DNA of 64,000 bases from Micromonospora trifolii (GTDB lineage: Bacteria; Actinomycetota; Actinomycetes; Mycobacteriales; Micromonosporaceae), in the NCBI RefSeq assembly GCF_022229005.1, contig NZ_JAKKFD010000017.1, positions 124,001-188,000 on the forward strand, written 5' to 3'. The notes below the pieces were generated by a model, which saw nothing but the letters and a program-made list of their open reading frames with translations, made no database searches and was not told where the DNA came from. The position numbers were made by a program, and so were the translations under genes. How positions within the stretch are numbered: position 1 is the first letter of the stretch; each line of letters starts with the position of its first letter. Of this stretch, positions 25,367 to 33,583 are shown in pieces.

Positions 25367-25463
25367 CAAAAGTTGATGCTGAATCGCCGGAAGGTATGGA
25401 CACATCGACACGTGCGACTTAGTGTCGTGACCAACACGAAGATGTTTCGTCGAGGTGAACCGG
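25367..25463 (+). promoter_or_regulatory. Promoter of the secreted dehydrogenase, copy 2 of the shared promoter
   Basis: -35 TGGACA (25397-25402), 17 bp, -10 TAGTGT (25420-25425). The flanks CAAAAGTT, GCCGGAAG, CCAACAC and CGTCGAGGTGAAC match those of the ROK promoter at 10234-10332 in order and nearly in spacing. The start codon follows about 138 bp after the -10, so the transcript has a long leader. Confidence 0.6.
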
Positions 25464-25562
25464 CGGCGCGGTAACCCATCGACCCCCCCACCACCGCTAC
25501 GGCATCCGGCGCGACGGCGCGCGCCCGGCCTGGCAGTCACACGTCAGGAAGGGACAGCACAG

Positions 25563-28418
25563 ATGTCCATGAAGGACGCTCCCAGACAACGGTCCCGACG
25601 ATGGTTCTCCGCCGGATCAGCGCTGCTGCTGGCGGTCGCCGCCGGCACTGTCACCTTCGCCGCCGGCTCGGCCCCCGCCCAGGCGCACACGATCGTCGCC
25701 AGCGACTTCCAGCAGGTCGAGCTGGCCCGAGGCGTGACCGACATGGGTGAGCCGATGTCGCTGGCGGTGCTTCCGGACCGCTCGGTCCTGCACACCGCCC
25801 GCAACGGCACCCTGCGCCGCACCGACGCCAACGGCACCACCTCCGCGATCGGCACCCTGGCGGTCTACCAGCACGACGAGGAGGGGTTGCAGGGCGTCGG
25901 GGTCGACCCGGGCTTCGCCAGCAACCGCTACATCTACCTCTACTACGCCCCGCCGCTGTCCACCCCCGGCGGCGACGCGCCGGCCACCGGCACCGACTTC
26001 TCGGCCTTTGACGGGGTCAACCGCCTCTCCCGGTTCACCCTCAACTCGGACTTCACGCTCAACCAGTCCAGCAAGGTCGACGTGCTCGACGTCCCGGCCA
26101 GCCGTGGCGTGTGCTGCCACGTCGGTGGGGACATCGACTTCGACGCCGCCGGCAACCTCTACCTGTCCACCGGCGACGACACCAACCCGTTCGAGTCGTC
26201 CGGCTACTCGCCCCTGGACGAGCGGACCAACCGCAACCCCGCGTACGACGCGCAGCGCAGCGCCGGCAACACCAACGACCTGCGCGGCAAGATCCTGCGG
26301 ATCAAGGTGAACGCCAACGGCACGTACTCCATCCCGTCGGGCAACCTGTTCGCCCCCGGCACGGCCAGGACCCGGCCGGAGATCTACGCGATGGGGTTCC
26401 GCAACCCGTTCCGGATCAGCGTGGACAAGGCCACCGGCGTCGTCTACGTCGGTGACTACGGGCCGGACGCCGGCTCCACCAGCTCCACCCGCGGGCCGTC
26501 CGGCCAGGTGGAGTTCAACCGGGTCGCGGCACCGGGCAACTACGGCTGGCCGTACTGCACCGGCACCAACACCAGCACCGAGACGTACAACGAGTTCGAC
26601 TTCGCGACAAGCGCCAGCGGCGCGAAGTACAACTGCACCGGCGGGCCGACGAACAACTCGTTCCGCAACACCGGCCTCACCACCCTGCCGCCGGCCCAGC
26701 CGGCCTGGATCCGGTACGCCGGCGACGCCGGCACCCCGACCGAGTTCGGCGGTGGCTCCGAGTCGCCGATGGGCGGTCCGGTCTACCGGTACAACGCCTC
26801 GTCGACCTCCACCACCAAGTTCCCGCAGTCGTTCGACGGGCAGTTCTTCGCCACCGAGTTCGGCCGGGGCTGGATCAAGCCGATCCACGTCAACTCCGAC
26901 GGCTCCCGGGGCACCATCGACACCTTCCCCTGGGTCGGCAAGCAGGTGATGGACTCGGCGTTCGGCCCGGACGGCGCGTACTACGTGCTCGACTACGGCA
27001 CCGGCTACTTCAACGGTGACGCCAACTCGGCGCTCTACCGCTTCGACTACGTCGGCGGCGGCAACCGGGCGCCCACGGCGAAGGCCGCCGCCAACCGCAC
27101 CTCCGGCGCGGCCCCGCTCGCTGTGACGTTCTCCTCGGCCGGCTCGGCCGACCCCGAGGGCGGCGCGTTGACCTACTCGTGGGCGTTCGGTGACGGGACC
27201 ACCTCGACCGCCGCCAACCCGACGAAGACCTACAGCGCCAACGGCACCTACACCGCCACGCTGACGGTGCGCGACCCGCAGGGCGCCACCGGCAGCAGCA
27301 GCGTGCAGATCAGCGTCGGCAACACCGCGCCCACCGTCACGATCAACAACCCGGGCAACGGTCAGCTGTTCGGCTTCGGGGACACGGTGCCGTACAGCAT
27401 CACCGTGACCGACCCGGAGGACGGCACCATCGACTGCACGAAGGTCAAGATGACCTACGTGCTCGGGCACGACCAGCACGGGCACCAGATCACCTCGAAG
27501 ACCGGCTGCTCGGGCTCGATCACCATCCCGGTCGACGGTGAGCACGACGACGCGGCGAACATCTTCGCGATCTTCGACGCCGAGTACACCGACGCCGGTG
27601 GGCTGACCACGCACACCCAGCACACGCTGCCGCCGCGGCACCGCCAGGCCGAGTTCTACGGCACCTCGTCGGGGATCAGCGTGTTCAGCAAGACCCCGGC
27701 CGAGGGTGGCAAGACCGTCGGCGACATCAACAACGGCGACTGGATCGCGTTCCAGCCGTACCGGCTGGGCAACGTGACCTCGTTCAACGCCCGGGTTTCC
27801 TCGGCGGGCGCCGGCGGCACCCTCCAGGTCCGGGCCGGCTCGGCCACCGGCACCGTGCTCGGCTCGGCCACGGTCCCGGTGACCGGCGGCTGGGAAACCT
27901 TCACCACCGTCACCGGGACGATCAGCAACCCGCCGACCGGCACGACCACGCTCTACCTGACCTTCGCCGGGTCGGGCACCGGGGCGCTCTACGACCTGGA
28001 CGCCTTCACCTTCGTCACCGGGACGCCCCCGGCCGGCGGGGCCGGGGCGATCAAGGGCCTCGGAGGCAAGTGCCTGGACGTGCGCAGCGCCGCCACCGCC
28101 GACGGCACGCAGATCCAGATCTACACCTGCAACGGCAGTACCGCGCAGACCTGGGCGGTCACCCCCAACTCCACGATCAAGTCGTTGGGTAAGTGCCTGG
28201 ACGTGTCGGGCGGCGCCACCGCCGACGGCACCAAGATCCAGCTCTGGACCTGCAACGGGACCGCTGCCCAGAACTGGGCCGCCCAGGCCGACGGCACGCT
28301 CCGCAACACGTCGTCGGGCAAGTGCCTGGATGTCTCCGGCAGCAGCTCCGCCGACAGCACGGTGGTCCACCTCTGGACCTGCACCGCCGCCGCCAACCAA
28401 AAGTGGACCCTGCCCTGA
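25563..28418 (+). CDS. Secreted sugar dehydrogenase (glucose/sorbosone type) with PKD, CBM6 and ricin-B domains
   Basis: A 951-residue exported enzyme. The signal peptide (basic RSRRW start, hydrophobic core, cleavage near AQA) covers about 40 residues. A six-bladed soluble quinoprotein glucose dehydrogenase-like propeller follows to about 495: DEEGLQGVGVDPGF, CCHVGGDIDFDAAGNLYLS, MGFRNPFRIS. Then come a PKD domain (APLAVTFSSAGSADPEG), a CBM6-like module (about 690-815) and a C-terminal ricin-type beta-trefoil with KCLDV repeats. It probably oxidises extracellular sugars, perhaps at C3, while bound to polysaccharide. ATG 25563 follows AGGAAGGGA. Confidence 0.88.
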   Translation: MSMKDAPRQRSRRWFSAGSALLLAVAAGTVTFAAGSAPAQAHTIVASDFQQVELARGVTDMGEPMSLAVLPDRSVLHTARNGTLRRTDANGTTSAIGTLAVYQHDEEGLQGVGVDPGFASNRYIYLYYAPPLSTPGGDAPATGTDFSAFDGVNRLSRFTLNSDFTLNQSSKVDVLDVPASRGVCCHVGGDIDFDAAGNLYLSTGDDTNPFESSGYSPLDERTNRNPAYDAQRSAGNTNDLRGKILRIKVNANGTYSIPSGNLFAPGTARTRPEIYAMGFRNPFRISVDKATGVVYVGDYGPDAGSTSSTRGPSGQVEFNRVAAPGNYGWPYCTGTNTSTETYNEFDFATSASGAKYNCTGGPTNNSFRNTGLTTLPPAQPAWIRYAGDAGTPTEFGGGSESPMGGPVYRYNASSTSTTKFPQSFDGQFFATEFGRGWIKPIHVNSDGSRGTIDTFPWVGKQVMDSAFGPDGAYYVLDYGTGYFNGDANSALYRFDYVGGGNRAPTAKAAANRTSGAAPLAVTFSSAGSADPEGGALTYSWAFGDGTTSTAANPTKTYSANGTYTATLTVRDPQGATGSSSVQISVGNTAPTVTINNPGNGQLFGFGDTVPYSITVTDPEDGTIDCTKVKMTYVLGHDQHGHQITSKTGCSGSITIPVDGEHDDAANIFAIFDAEYTDAGGLTTHTQHTLPPRHRQAEFYGTSSGISVFSKTPAEGGKTVGDINNGDWIAFQPYRLGNVTSFNARVSSAGAGGTLQVRAGSATGTVLGSATVPVTGGWETFTTVTGTISNPPTGTTTLYLTFAGSGTGALYDLDAFTFVTGTPPAGGAGAIKGLGGKCLDVRSAATADGTQIQIYTCNGSTAQTWAVTPNSTIKSLGKCLDVSGGATADGTKIQLWTCNGTAAQNWAAQADGTLRNTSSGKCLDVSGSSSADSTVVHLWTCTAAANQKWTLP

Positions 28419-28425
28419 GCTGGCG

Positions 28426-28471
28426 GGAGGGGCCCCTCGACAACGCCTAGTGTGAGGCGAGGGGCCCCTCC
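28426..28471. repeat. Inverted repeat of two GAGGGGCCCCTC palindromes
   Basis: GGAGGGGCCCCTCG (28426-28439) and its complement (28458-28471) flank an 18-nt spacer. Each arm is itself a 12-bp palindrome. It lies in the 75-bp gap between the two secreted-protein genes and could terminate part of the transcript or protect the 3' end. Confidence 0.6.
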
Positions 28472-28493
28472 TAACCGCAATTAGGAGAGCGAT

Positions 28494-30602
28494 ATGCGCA
28501 GACGCCTGCGACCCGTCCTCGGTGCGGCCATGGCCGCACTCGCCGTCATCGCCTGCACCACCCCGGCCACCCCGGCCAGCGCCGCCGACGCCCCCTACGA
28601 CGTGCTGGTCTTCTCCAAGACCGCTGGTTTCCGGCACGACGCGATCCCGGTCGGCATCCAGACCATCCGCGACCTGGGTGCGGCGAACAACTTCACTGTC
28701 ACCGCCACCGAGGACGCCGCCGCGTTCACCACGAGCAACCTCAACCAGTACGAGGCTGTCGTCTTCCTCAACACCACCGGCGACGTGCTCAACGCCAGCC
28801 AGCAGACCGCCTTCGAGTCGTACATCGGCTCGGGCCGCGGATACGTGGGTGTGCACGCCGCGGCCGACACCGAGTACGACTGGCCGTTCTACGGCAACCT
28901 CGTGGGGGCGTGGTTCGCCTCGCACCCCGCGATCCAGCAGGCCAACATGAAGGTGGAGGACCGGGGGCACGCGGCCACCGCTCACCTGCCGCAGACCTGG
29001 ACCCGCACCGACGAGTGGTACAACTACCGCACCAACGCCCGGTCGAGCGCCCACGTGCTGGCCACTCTCGACGAGTCGTCGTACTCCGGCGGCGGCATGG
29101 GCGCCGACCACCCGCTGAGCTGGTGCAAGAGCTACAGCGGCGGCCGGTCCTTCTACACCGGTGCGGGGCACACCCAGGCGTCGTACGCGGAGGCGGGGTT
29201 CCGGAACCACCTGCTCGGCGGCATCCGGTACGCCTCCGGTCGGAGCAAGGCCGACTGCCGGCCCGAGACCGGCTACACCCCGCTGTTCAACGGCTCGACG
29301 GCCGGTTGGTCACAGGCCGGCCCGGGCAGCTTCACCAACACCGACGCCACCCTGACCTCGGTCGGCGGCATGGGACTGTACTGGTACAACGCCAAGCAGT
29401 TCACCAACTACTCGCTGAAGATGGACTGGAAGCTGGCCGGTGACGACAACTCCGGCATCTTCATCGGGTTCCCACCGTCGAGTGACCCGTGGTCGGCTGT
29501 CGACAACGGTTACGAGATCCAGATCGACGCCACCGACGCGGCCGACCGCACCACCGGCGCTGTCTACACCTACAAGTCCGCCGACATCGCCGCCCGCGAC
29601 GCGGCGCTGAACGCGGCGGGGGAGTGGAACACGTACGAGCTGCTGGTCGAGGGTGAGCGGCTACAGATCTTCCTCAACGGAGTGAAGATCAACGACTTCA
29701 CCAACACCAACCCGGTCCGCTCGTTGGCCGGTCACATCGGCATCCAGAACCACGGCACCGGTGACGACGCCTCGTTCCGCAACATCCGGATCAAGGAGCT
29801 GGGCACCACGCCGCCGCCCACCGGCACGATCCAGGCCGAGGCGTTCAGCTCGGCCAACGGTGTCTCCGCGTTCACCAAGGCGGGCGCCAACGGTGGGCAG
29901 ACCGTCGGCTACATCGACCCGGGTGACTGGGCCGCGTACAACGGTGTCAACCTGGCCGGGGTCACCTCGTTCACGGCCCGGGTCGTCTCCGGCGGCGCGG
30001 GTGGCGCCATCCAGGTGCGCACCGGTTCGGCCACCGGCCCGGTGCTCGGCACTGTCGCGGTGCCGAACACCGGCAGTTGGACGACCTACGCCAACGTCTC
30101 CGCGGCGCTGTCCAACGTCCCGTCCAGCACCCAGAACCTGTTCCTCACCTTCACCGGTAGCGGCACGGGGCTCTTCGACCTGGACGACTTCACACTGGTG
30201 AAGGGCACCGGGGGCGGCACCGGGGTCGGCCCGATCAAGGGTCTCGCCGGCAAGTGCCTGGACGTGCGCAACGCCGCCACCGCCGACGGCACCCAGATCC
30301 AGATCTACACCTGCAACGGCAGCACTGCGCAGACCTGGACCGTGACGCCGAACTCGACCATCAAGGCGCTCGGCAAGTGCCTGGACGTCTCCGGCAGCGG
30401 CACCGCCGACGGCACCAAGATCCAGCTGTGGACCTGCAACGGCAGCGGCGCGCAGAACTGGGCGGCCGCGTCCGACGGCACCCTGCGCAACCCGTCGTCG
30501 GGCAAGTGCCTGGACGTCTCCGGCAACAACTCCGCCGACAGCACCATCGTGCACCTCTGGACCTGCCTCAACGCGGCCAACCAGAAGTGGACCCTGCCCT
30601 GA
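28494..30602 (+). CDS. Secreted ThuA-DUF1080 protein with CBM6 and ricin-B domains
   Basis: A 702-residue exported protein. After a signal peptide (to about 31) comes a ThuA domain (35-245; DVLVFSKTAGFRHDAIP, YVGVHAAADTEYDWPFYG, HPLSW). A DUF1080/3-keto-disaccharide-hydrolase jelly roll follows (262-430; YTPLFNGSTAGWSQ, NSGIFIGF, NGYEIQI, GHIGIQNHG). The tail is a CBM6-like module and a ricin-B lectin almost identical to those of the preceding gene. ThuA proteins act in 3-keto-glycoside metabolism, so it likely processes oxidised sugars outside the cell. AGGAGAG precedes ATG 28494. Confidence 0.9.
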   Translation: MRRRLRPVLGAAMAALAVIACTTPATPASAADAPYDVLVFSKTAGFRHDAIPVGIQTIRDLGAANNFTVTATEDAAAFTTSNLNQYEAVVFLNTTGDVLNASQQTAFESYIGSGRGYVGVHAAADTEYDWPFYGNLVGAWFASHPAIQQANMKVEDRGHAATAHLPQTWTRTDEWYNYRTNARSSAHVLATLDESSYSGGGMGADHPLSWCKSYSGGRSFYTGAGHTQASYAEAGFRNHLLGGIRYASGRSKADCRPETGYTPLFNGSTAGWSQAGPGSFTNTDATLTSVGGMGLYWYNAKQFTNYSLKMDWKLAGDDNSGIFIGFPPSSDPWSAVDNGYEIQIDATDAADRTTGAVYTYKSADIAARDAALNAAGEWNTYELLVEGERLQIFLNGVKINDFTNTNPVRSLAGHIGIQNHGTGDDASFRNIRIKELGTTPPPTGTIQAEAFSSANGVSAFTKAGANGGQTVGYIDPGDWAAYNGVNLAGVTSFTARVVSGGAGGAIQVRTGSATGPVLGTVAVPNTGSWTTYANVSAALSNVPSSTQNLFLTFTGSGTGLFDLDDFTLVKGTGGGTGVGPIKGLAGKCLDVRNAATADGTQIQIYTCNGSTAQTWTVTPNSTIKALGKCLDVSGSGTADGTKIQLWTCNGSGAQNWAAASDGTLRNPSSGKCLDVSGNNSADSTIVHLWTCLNAANQKWTLP

Positions 30603-30611
30603 CCGACTGAC

Positions 30612-30648
30612 CCGGAGGGGCCGCGACTCACGTCGTCGGCCCCTCCGG
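30612..30648. terminator. Terminator after the ThuA gene
   Basis: CCGGAGGGGCCG (30612-30623) pairs with its complement (30637-30648) over a 13-nt loop, 10 bp past the ThuA stop. It is the first of three hairpins in a row. Confidence 0.75.
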
Positions 30649-30665
30649 CCCAGCCGGCCTGACCG

Positions 30666-30714
30666 CCGACGATGCGACCGGTCGACGTCCCCCGCCGACC
30701 GGTCGCATCGTCGG
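30666..30714. repeat. 19-bp inverted repeat
   Basis: CCGACGATGCGACCGGTCG (30666-30684) and its exact complement (30696-30714) surround an 11-nt spacer. Second of three successive hairpins; possibly a second terminator or a REP-like element. Confidence 0.7.
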
Positions 30715-30737
30715 AGCGCGACGAGCGGTGTCTCCAA

Positions 30738-30787
30738 CGAGCGTGATGCCTCCGAGTCATCTTGATGACTCGGAGGCATCACGCTCG
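30738..30787. repeat. 24-bp inverted repeat with 2-nt centre
   Basis: Two perfect 24-bp arms (30738-30761 and 30764-30787) meet at TT, an almost uninterrupted 50-bp palindrome. Third of three hairpins between the ThuA gene and the kinase fragment. No coding sequence is apparent in 30603-30899. Confidence 0.75.
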
Positions 30788-30899
30788 CACCGCTTCGCCC
30801 GCCGGGTCGCCCCCACGCCGCTGCCGGGGCACTCGGATGCAGGCACACTGCGTGGACGCCGCCGACCGGCTCACAGCGGGCTGCCGTACCTTGACCTGC

Positions 30900-31403
30900 A
30901 TGGGGTTGTTCGCGCAGTGGCGTGGGACGGTGCTGGCGCGAGGCCATCAGCTGCTCGGTGCGCTGGGCCGGGCCGACGAGCCCGACGACCCGTCCGGGCC
31001 GGCGCCCAGCCTGAACCGCCTCGACGCGCTGGTGGAGGGCTTCACCGCAGGTCAACCGGTGCGCTGGACGATGGCCGGGCAACCCCGACCGCTGCCCGGC
31101 CCGGTCGACGTCGTGGCGTACCGGATCATCGAGGAAGCGCTGACCAACGCGTGCCGACACGCGCCGGGCGCTCCGGTCGGGGTCCGCCTGCGCTACGACG
31201 ACGCGGGCATCACCATCGAGGTCCGCGACGAGGGCGCCGGTCCCGCTCCGTCCGGCGGCGGCACCCAGGGCGCCGGGCGGGGTCTGCTCGGGGTACGCAG
31301 GCGCGCCGAGCGGCTCGGCGGCACGTTCTCGGCCGGCCCGCGCGCCGGTGGCGGCTTCACGGTACGGGCCGTCCTGCCCGCACCCGAGGAAATGATCGGA
31401 TGA
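30900..31403 (+). CDS. Orphan histidine-kinase ATPase domain (NarL-type), truncated
   Basis: A 168-residue protein containing only the catalytic end of a NarL-type sensor kinase. The N box is EEALTNACRHAPG, the G1 box VRDEGAGPAP and the G2 box GRGLLGVRRRAERLGG. The sensor, membrane and dimerisation/phospho-histidine regions are missing, and no response regulator is adjacent. It is either a 5'-deleted kinase remnant or a free-standing GHKL ATPase. A TACCTT box at 30887 just before ATG 30900 would give a leaderless transcript; an alternative ATG is at 30837. Confidence 0.65.
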   Translation: MGLFAQWRGTVLARGHQLLGALGRADEPDDPSGPAPSLNRLDALVEGFTAGQPVRWTMAGQPRPLPGPVDVVAYRIIEEALTNACRHAPGAPVGVRLRYDDAGITIEVRDEGAGPAPSGGGTQGAGRGLLGVRRRAERLGGTFSAGPRAGGGFTVRAVLPAPEEMIG

Positions 31404-31615
31404 TCGGCCGACCGCGGGGCTTCCCCGATGGGGCACCGCGGAAATAGGGTGGGGGTCGGCGACCGTGCTGGTGGCCGGTGACCCGGTGGGAGGCGCAACC
31501 CGCCGGGCTCAGGTGTGTTCCGCACCCACCGGTGACCGCCCGGGTGCCGCGTACGTCCGGTCACCCTCGCCCCGGTCCGCACAAGGAATCCCCATCACAT
31601 CAGGGGAGAAGGACA

Positions 31616-32623
31616 ATGGCGCGACCCATCACGCTCTTCACCGGCCAGTGGGCCGATCTTCCGTTCGAGGAGGTCTGCCGGCTCGCCTCCGAGTGGGGCT
31701 ACGACGGTCTGGAGATCGCCTGCTGGGGCGACCACTTCGAGGTCGACAAGGCGCTCGCCGACGACTCGTACGTCGAGCGCAAGCGGGAGACCCTCGCGAA
31801 GCACAACCTTGAGGTCTTCACGATCTCCAACCACCTCGTTGGTCAGGCGGTCTGCGACCACCCGATCGACGAGCGGCACCAGGACATCCTGCCCGGCCGC
31901 ATCTGGGGCGACGGGGAGCCCGAGGGGGTTCGTCAGCGGGCCGCCGAGGAGATCAAGGACACCGCGCGGGCGGCGGCGAAGCTCGGGGTGAAGACGGTCG
32001 TCGGCTTCACCGGTTCGTCGATCTGGCACACCCTCGCGATGTTCCCGCCGGTGCCGCCGTCGATGATCGAGCGCGGCTACCAGGACTTCGCCGACCGCTG
32101 GAACCCCATCCTCGACGTGTTCGACGAGGTGGGAGTGCGGTTCGCGCACGAGGTGCACCCCAGCGAGATCGCGTACGACTACTGGACGACGAAGCGGACG
32201 CTGGAGGCGATCGGCAACCGGCCCGCGTTCGGGCTGAACTGGGACCCGTCGCACTTCGTCTGGCAGGAGCTGGACCCGGTGAACTTCATCTTCGACTTCG
32301 CCGACCGGATCTACCACGTGGACTGCAAGGACGCGAAGGTGCGTACCGGCGATGGCCGGCGCGGCCGGCTCGCCTCGCACCTGCCCTGGGCCGACCTGCG
32401 GCGCGGGTGGGACTTCGTCTCCACCGGCCACGGCGACGTGCCCTGGGAGGACTGCTTCCGCGCGTTGAACGCGATCGGCTACACCGGCCCGATCTCGGTC
32501 GAGTGGGAAGACGCCGGAATGGACCGGCTGGTCGGCGCCCCGGAGGCGTTGCAGTTCGTCCGCCGGCTCGCCTTCGACGCACCGAGCGCCGCCTTCGACG
32601 CGGCGTTCAGCAGCAAGGACTGA
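31616..32623 (+). CDS. Sugar phosphate isomerase/epimerase (TIM barrel)
   Basis: A 335-residue xylose-isomerase-like barrel. Metal-site residues are in [34 protein letters not shown] and [12 protein letters not shown]. The family acts on keto-sugars and inositol derivatives and is a frequent neighbour of ThuA and Gfo/Idh/MocA genes. There is no export signal, so it acts in the cytoplasm. ATG 31616 has GGGGAGAAGGA. It probably belongs to the same sugar pathway as 10356-16680 and 25563-30602, although its promoter region (31404-31615) lacks the shared promoter boxes. Confidence 0.88.
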   Translation: MARPITLFTGQWADLPFEEVCRLASEWGYDGLEIACWGDHFEVDKALADDSYVERKRETLAKHNLEVFTISNHLVGQAVCDHPIDERHQDILPGRIWGDGEPEGVRQRAAEEIKDTARAAAKLGVKTVVGFTGSSIWHTLAMFPPVPPSMIERGYQDFADRWNPILDVFDEVGVRFAHEVHPSEIAYDYWTTKRTLEAIGNRPAFGLNWDPSHFVWQELDPVNFIFDFADRIYHVDCKDAKVRTGDGRRGRLASHLPWADLRRGWDFVSTGHGDVPWEDCFRALNAIGYTGPISVEWEDAGMDRLVGAPEALQFVRRLAFDAPSAAFDAAFSSKD

Positions 32624-32641
32624 CCGCACGTCGGACAGACC

Positions 32642-32673
32642 ACGGGCCGGTCGCCTTGCGGCGACCGGCCCGT
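32642..32673. terminator. Bidirectional terminator hairpin
   Basis: A 14-bp stem (32642-32655 with 32660-32673) and a TTGC tetraloop lie between the convergent isomerase gene and the small minus-strand gene. Confidence 0.8.
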
Positions 32674-32687
32674 CGACGTGCGATTGG

Positions 32688-33092
32688 TCAGAGCGTGCTG
32701 GCGTTCGTGCCCGAGCCGGACGGCTTGGTGCGGGGGTTCGTGGACGACGGCGACCCGGAGGTCGTGCCGACCGTGCTGGTGCCCGTCTTGGCGCCCACTG
32801 TGGCGGGCGTGCCGGCGAACGCGTCGTCGGCGGCGGTCAGCTCCTGCTTGCCGGTGCTGCCGTTACCGTTTCCCAGCTTCTCGCCCAGTTTGGTCTGGCC
32901 GAGCTTGTCCTTGCCCTCGCTGTAGAGCTTGTTGGCCTGGGCCTGCGCGACCCCGGCCGCCTCCTGGACGGTCGGGTGGTCGAGCACCTTGCGGCCCCGG
33001 ACCACTAGCTCTTCGTACTTCTCCCGGCCGGCACGGGCGCCCAGGACGAATCCCGCAGCCAGCCCGCCAAGAAACATGATCTTTCCGCGCAT
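32688..33092 (-). CDS. YtxH-like small membrane-anchored protein
   Basis: A 134-residue protein with one N-terminal membrane segment (MFLGGLAAGFVLGARAGREKYEEL), the start typical of YtxH-like proteins in actinobacteria. A coiled, charged centre follows (QAQANKLYSEGKDKLGQTK) and then a low-complexity Thr/Ser/Gly tail from about residue 85. Probably membrane-attached with the tail in the cytoplasm; function unknown. Confidence 0.75.
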   Translation of the reverse strand: MRGKIMFLGGLAAGFVLGARAGREKYEELVVRGRKVLDHPTVQEAAGVAQAQANKLYSEGKDKLGQTKLGEKLGNGNGSTGKQELTAADDAFAGTPATVGAKTGTSTVGTTSGSPSSTNPRTKPSGSGTNASTL

Positions 33093-33353
33093 GGCGGCTC
33101 CTTCCGTACCTGACGCGCCGTCACCCCGGCGAGTTGCCCCGTCGGAAGGCGACCTGTTCGCGCCTGCGTCCTCTGTCCGCAGCTAACTACCCATCCTGCT
33201 CTCCGCTCAAGCATGCTTGTGCCGGGATGGCGATTTACCCCTATTGTCTAGGCGACGGCGGGGAGGGAACCCACTGGACCGCCGCCGGGGTATGTCCTGT
33301 ACTCTTGTCCCGTCGCAAGGCGTCGGGGAGATCCGAAGTCGCGCGGAGCACGA
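33093..33353. other. Intergenic region upstream of tRNA-Asn
   Basis: No gene is seen. A TACTCT box at about 33299-33304 lies some 50 bp before the tRNA and is its likely -10. Confidence 0.35.
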
Positions 33354-33426
33354 TCCCCTGTAGCTCAATTGGCAGAGCAGCCGGCTGTTAACCGGCAGGT
33401 TATTGGTTCGAGTCCAATCGGGGGAG
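33354..33426 (+). tRNA. tRNA-Asn (GTT)
   Basis: A 73-nt cloverleaf. Acceptor TCCCCTG pairs with CGGGGGA, the anticodon loop CTGTTAA has GTT, and the T arm has GGTTCGAGTCC. The 3' CCA is not encoded (discriminator G followed by CTTTT). A rho-independent-like hairpin follows. Confidence 0.96.
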
Positions 33427-33437
33427 CTTTTCCACGT

Positions 33438-33470
33438 ACGCCCGTCAGCCACCGGCCGACGGGCGTTTTC
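33438..33470 (+). terminator. Rho-independent terminator after tRNA-Asn
   Basis: ACGCCCGTC (33438-33446) pairs with GACGGGCGT (33458-33466) and is followed by TTTTC. Confidence 0.8.
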
Positions 33471-33583
33471 GTGTGTGTGACCCGGTTTCACCCACCCTCG
33501 ACCGGCTTGCCCGGCAGGATGGTCGATGTCGACTGAGGCTACCGCTGCGTCGATTGATGCGTCGATCCTTGGGGTGAGTGCGG

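Noticed and set aside
25617..29210. Minus-strand open frame of about 1200 codons opposite the secreted dehydrogenase and ThuA genes
   Set aside because: It is Gly/Arg/Val-rich with no domains, whereas the plus strand encodes clear multidomain secreted proteins with Shine-Dalgarno sequences.
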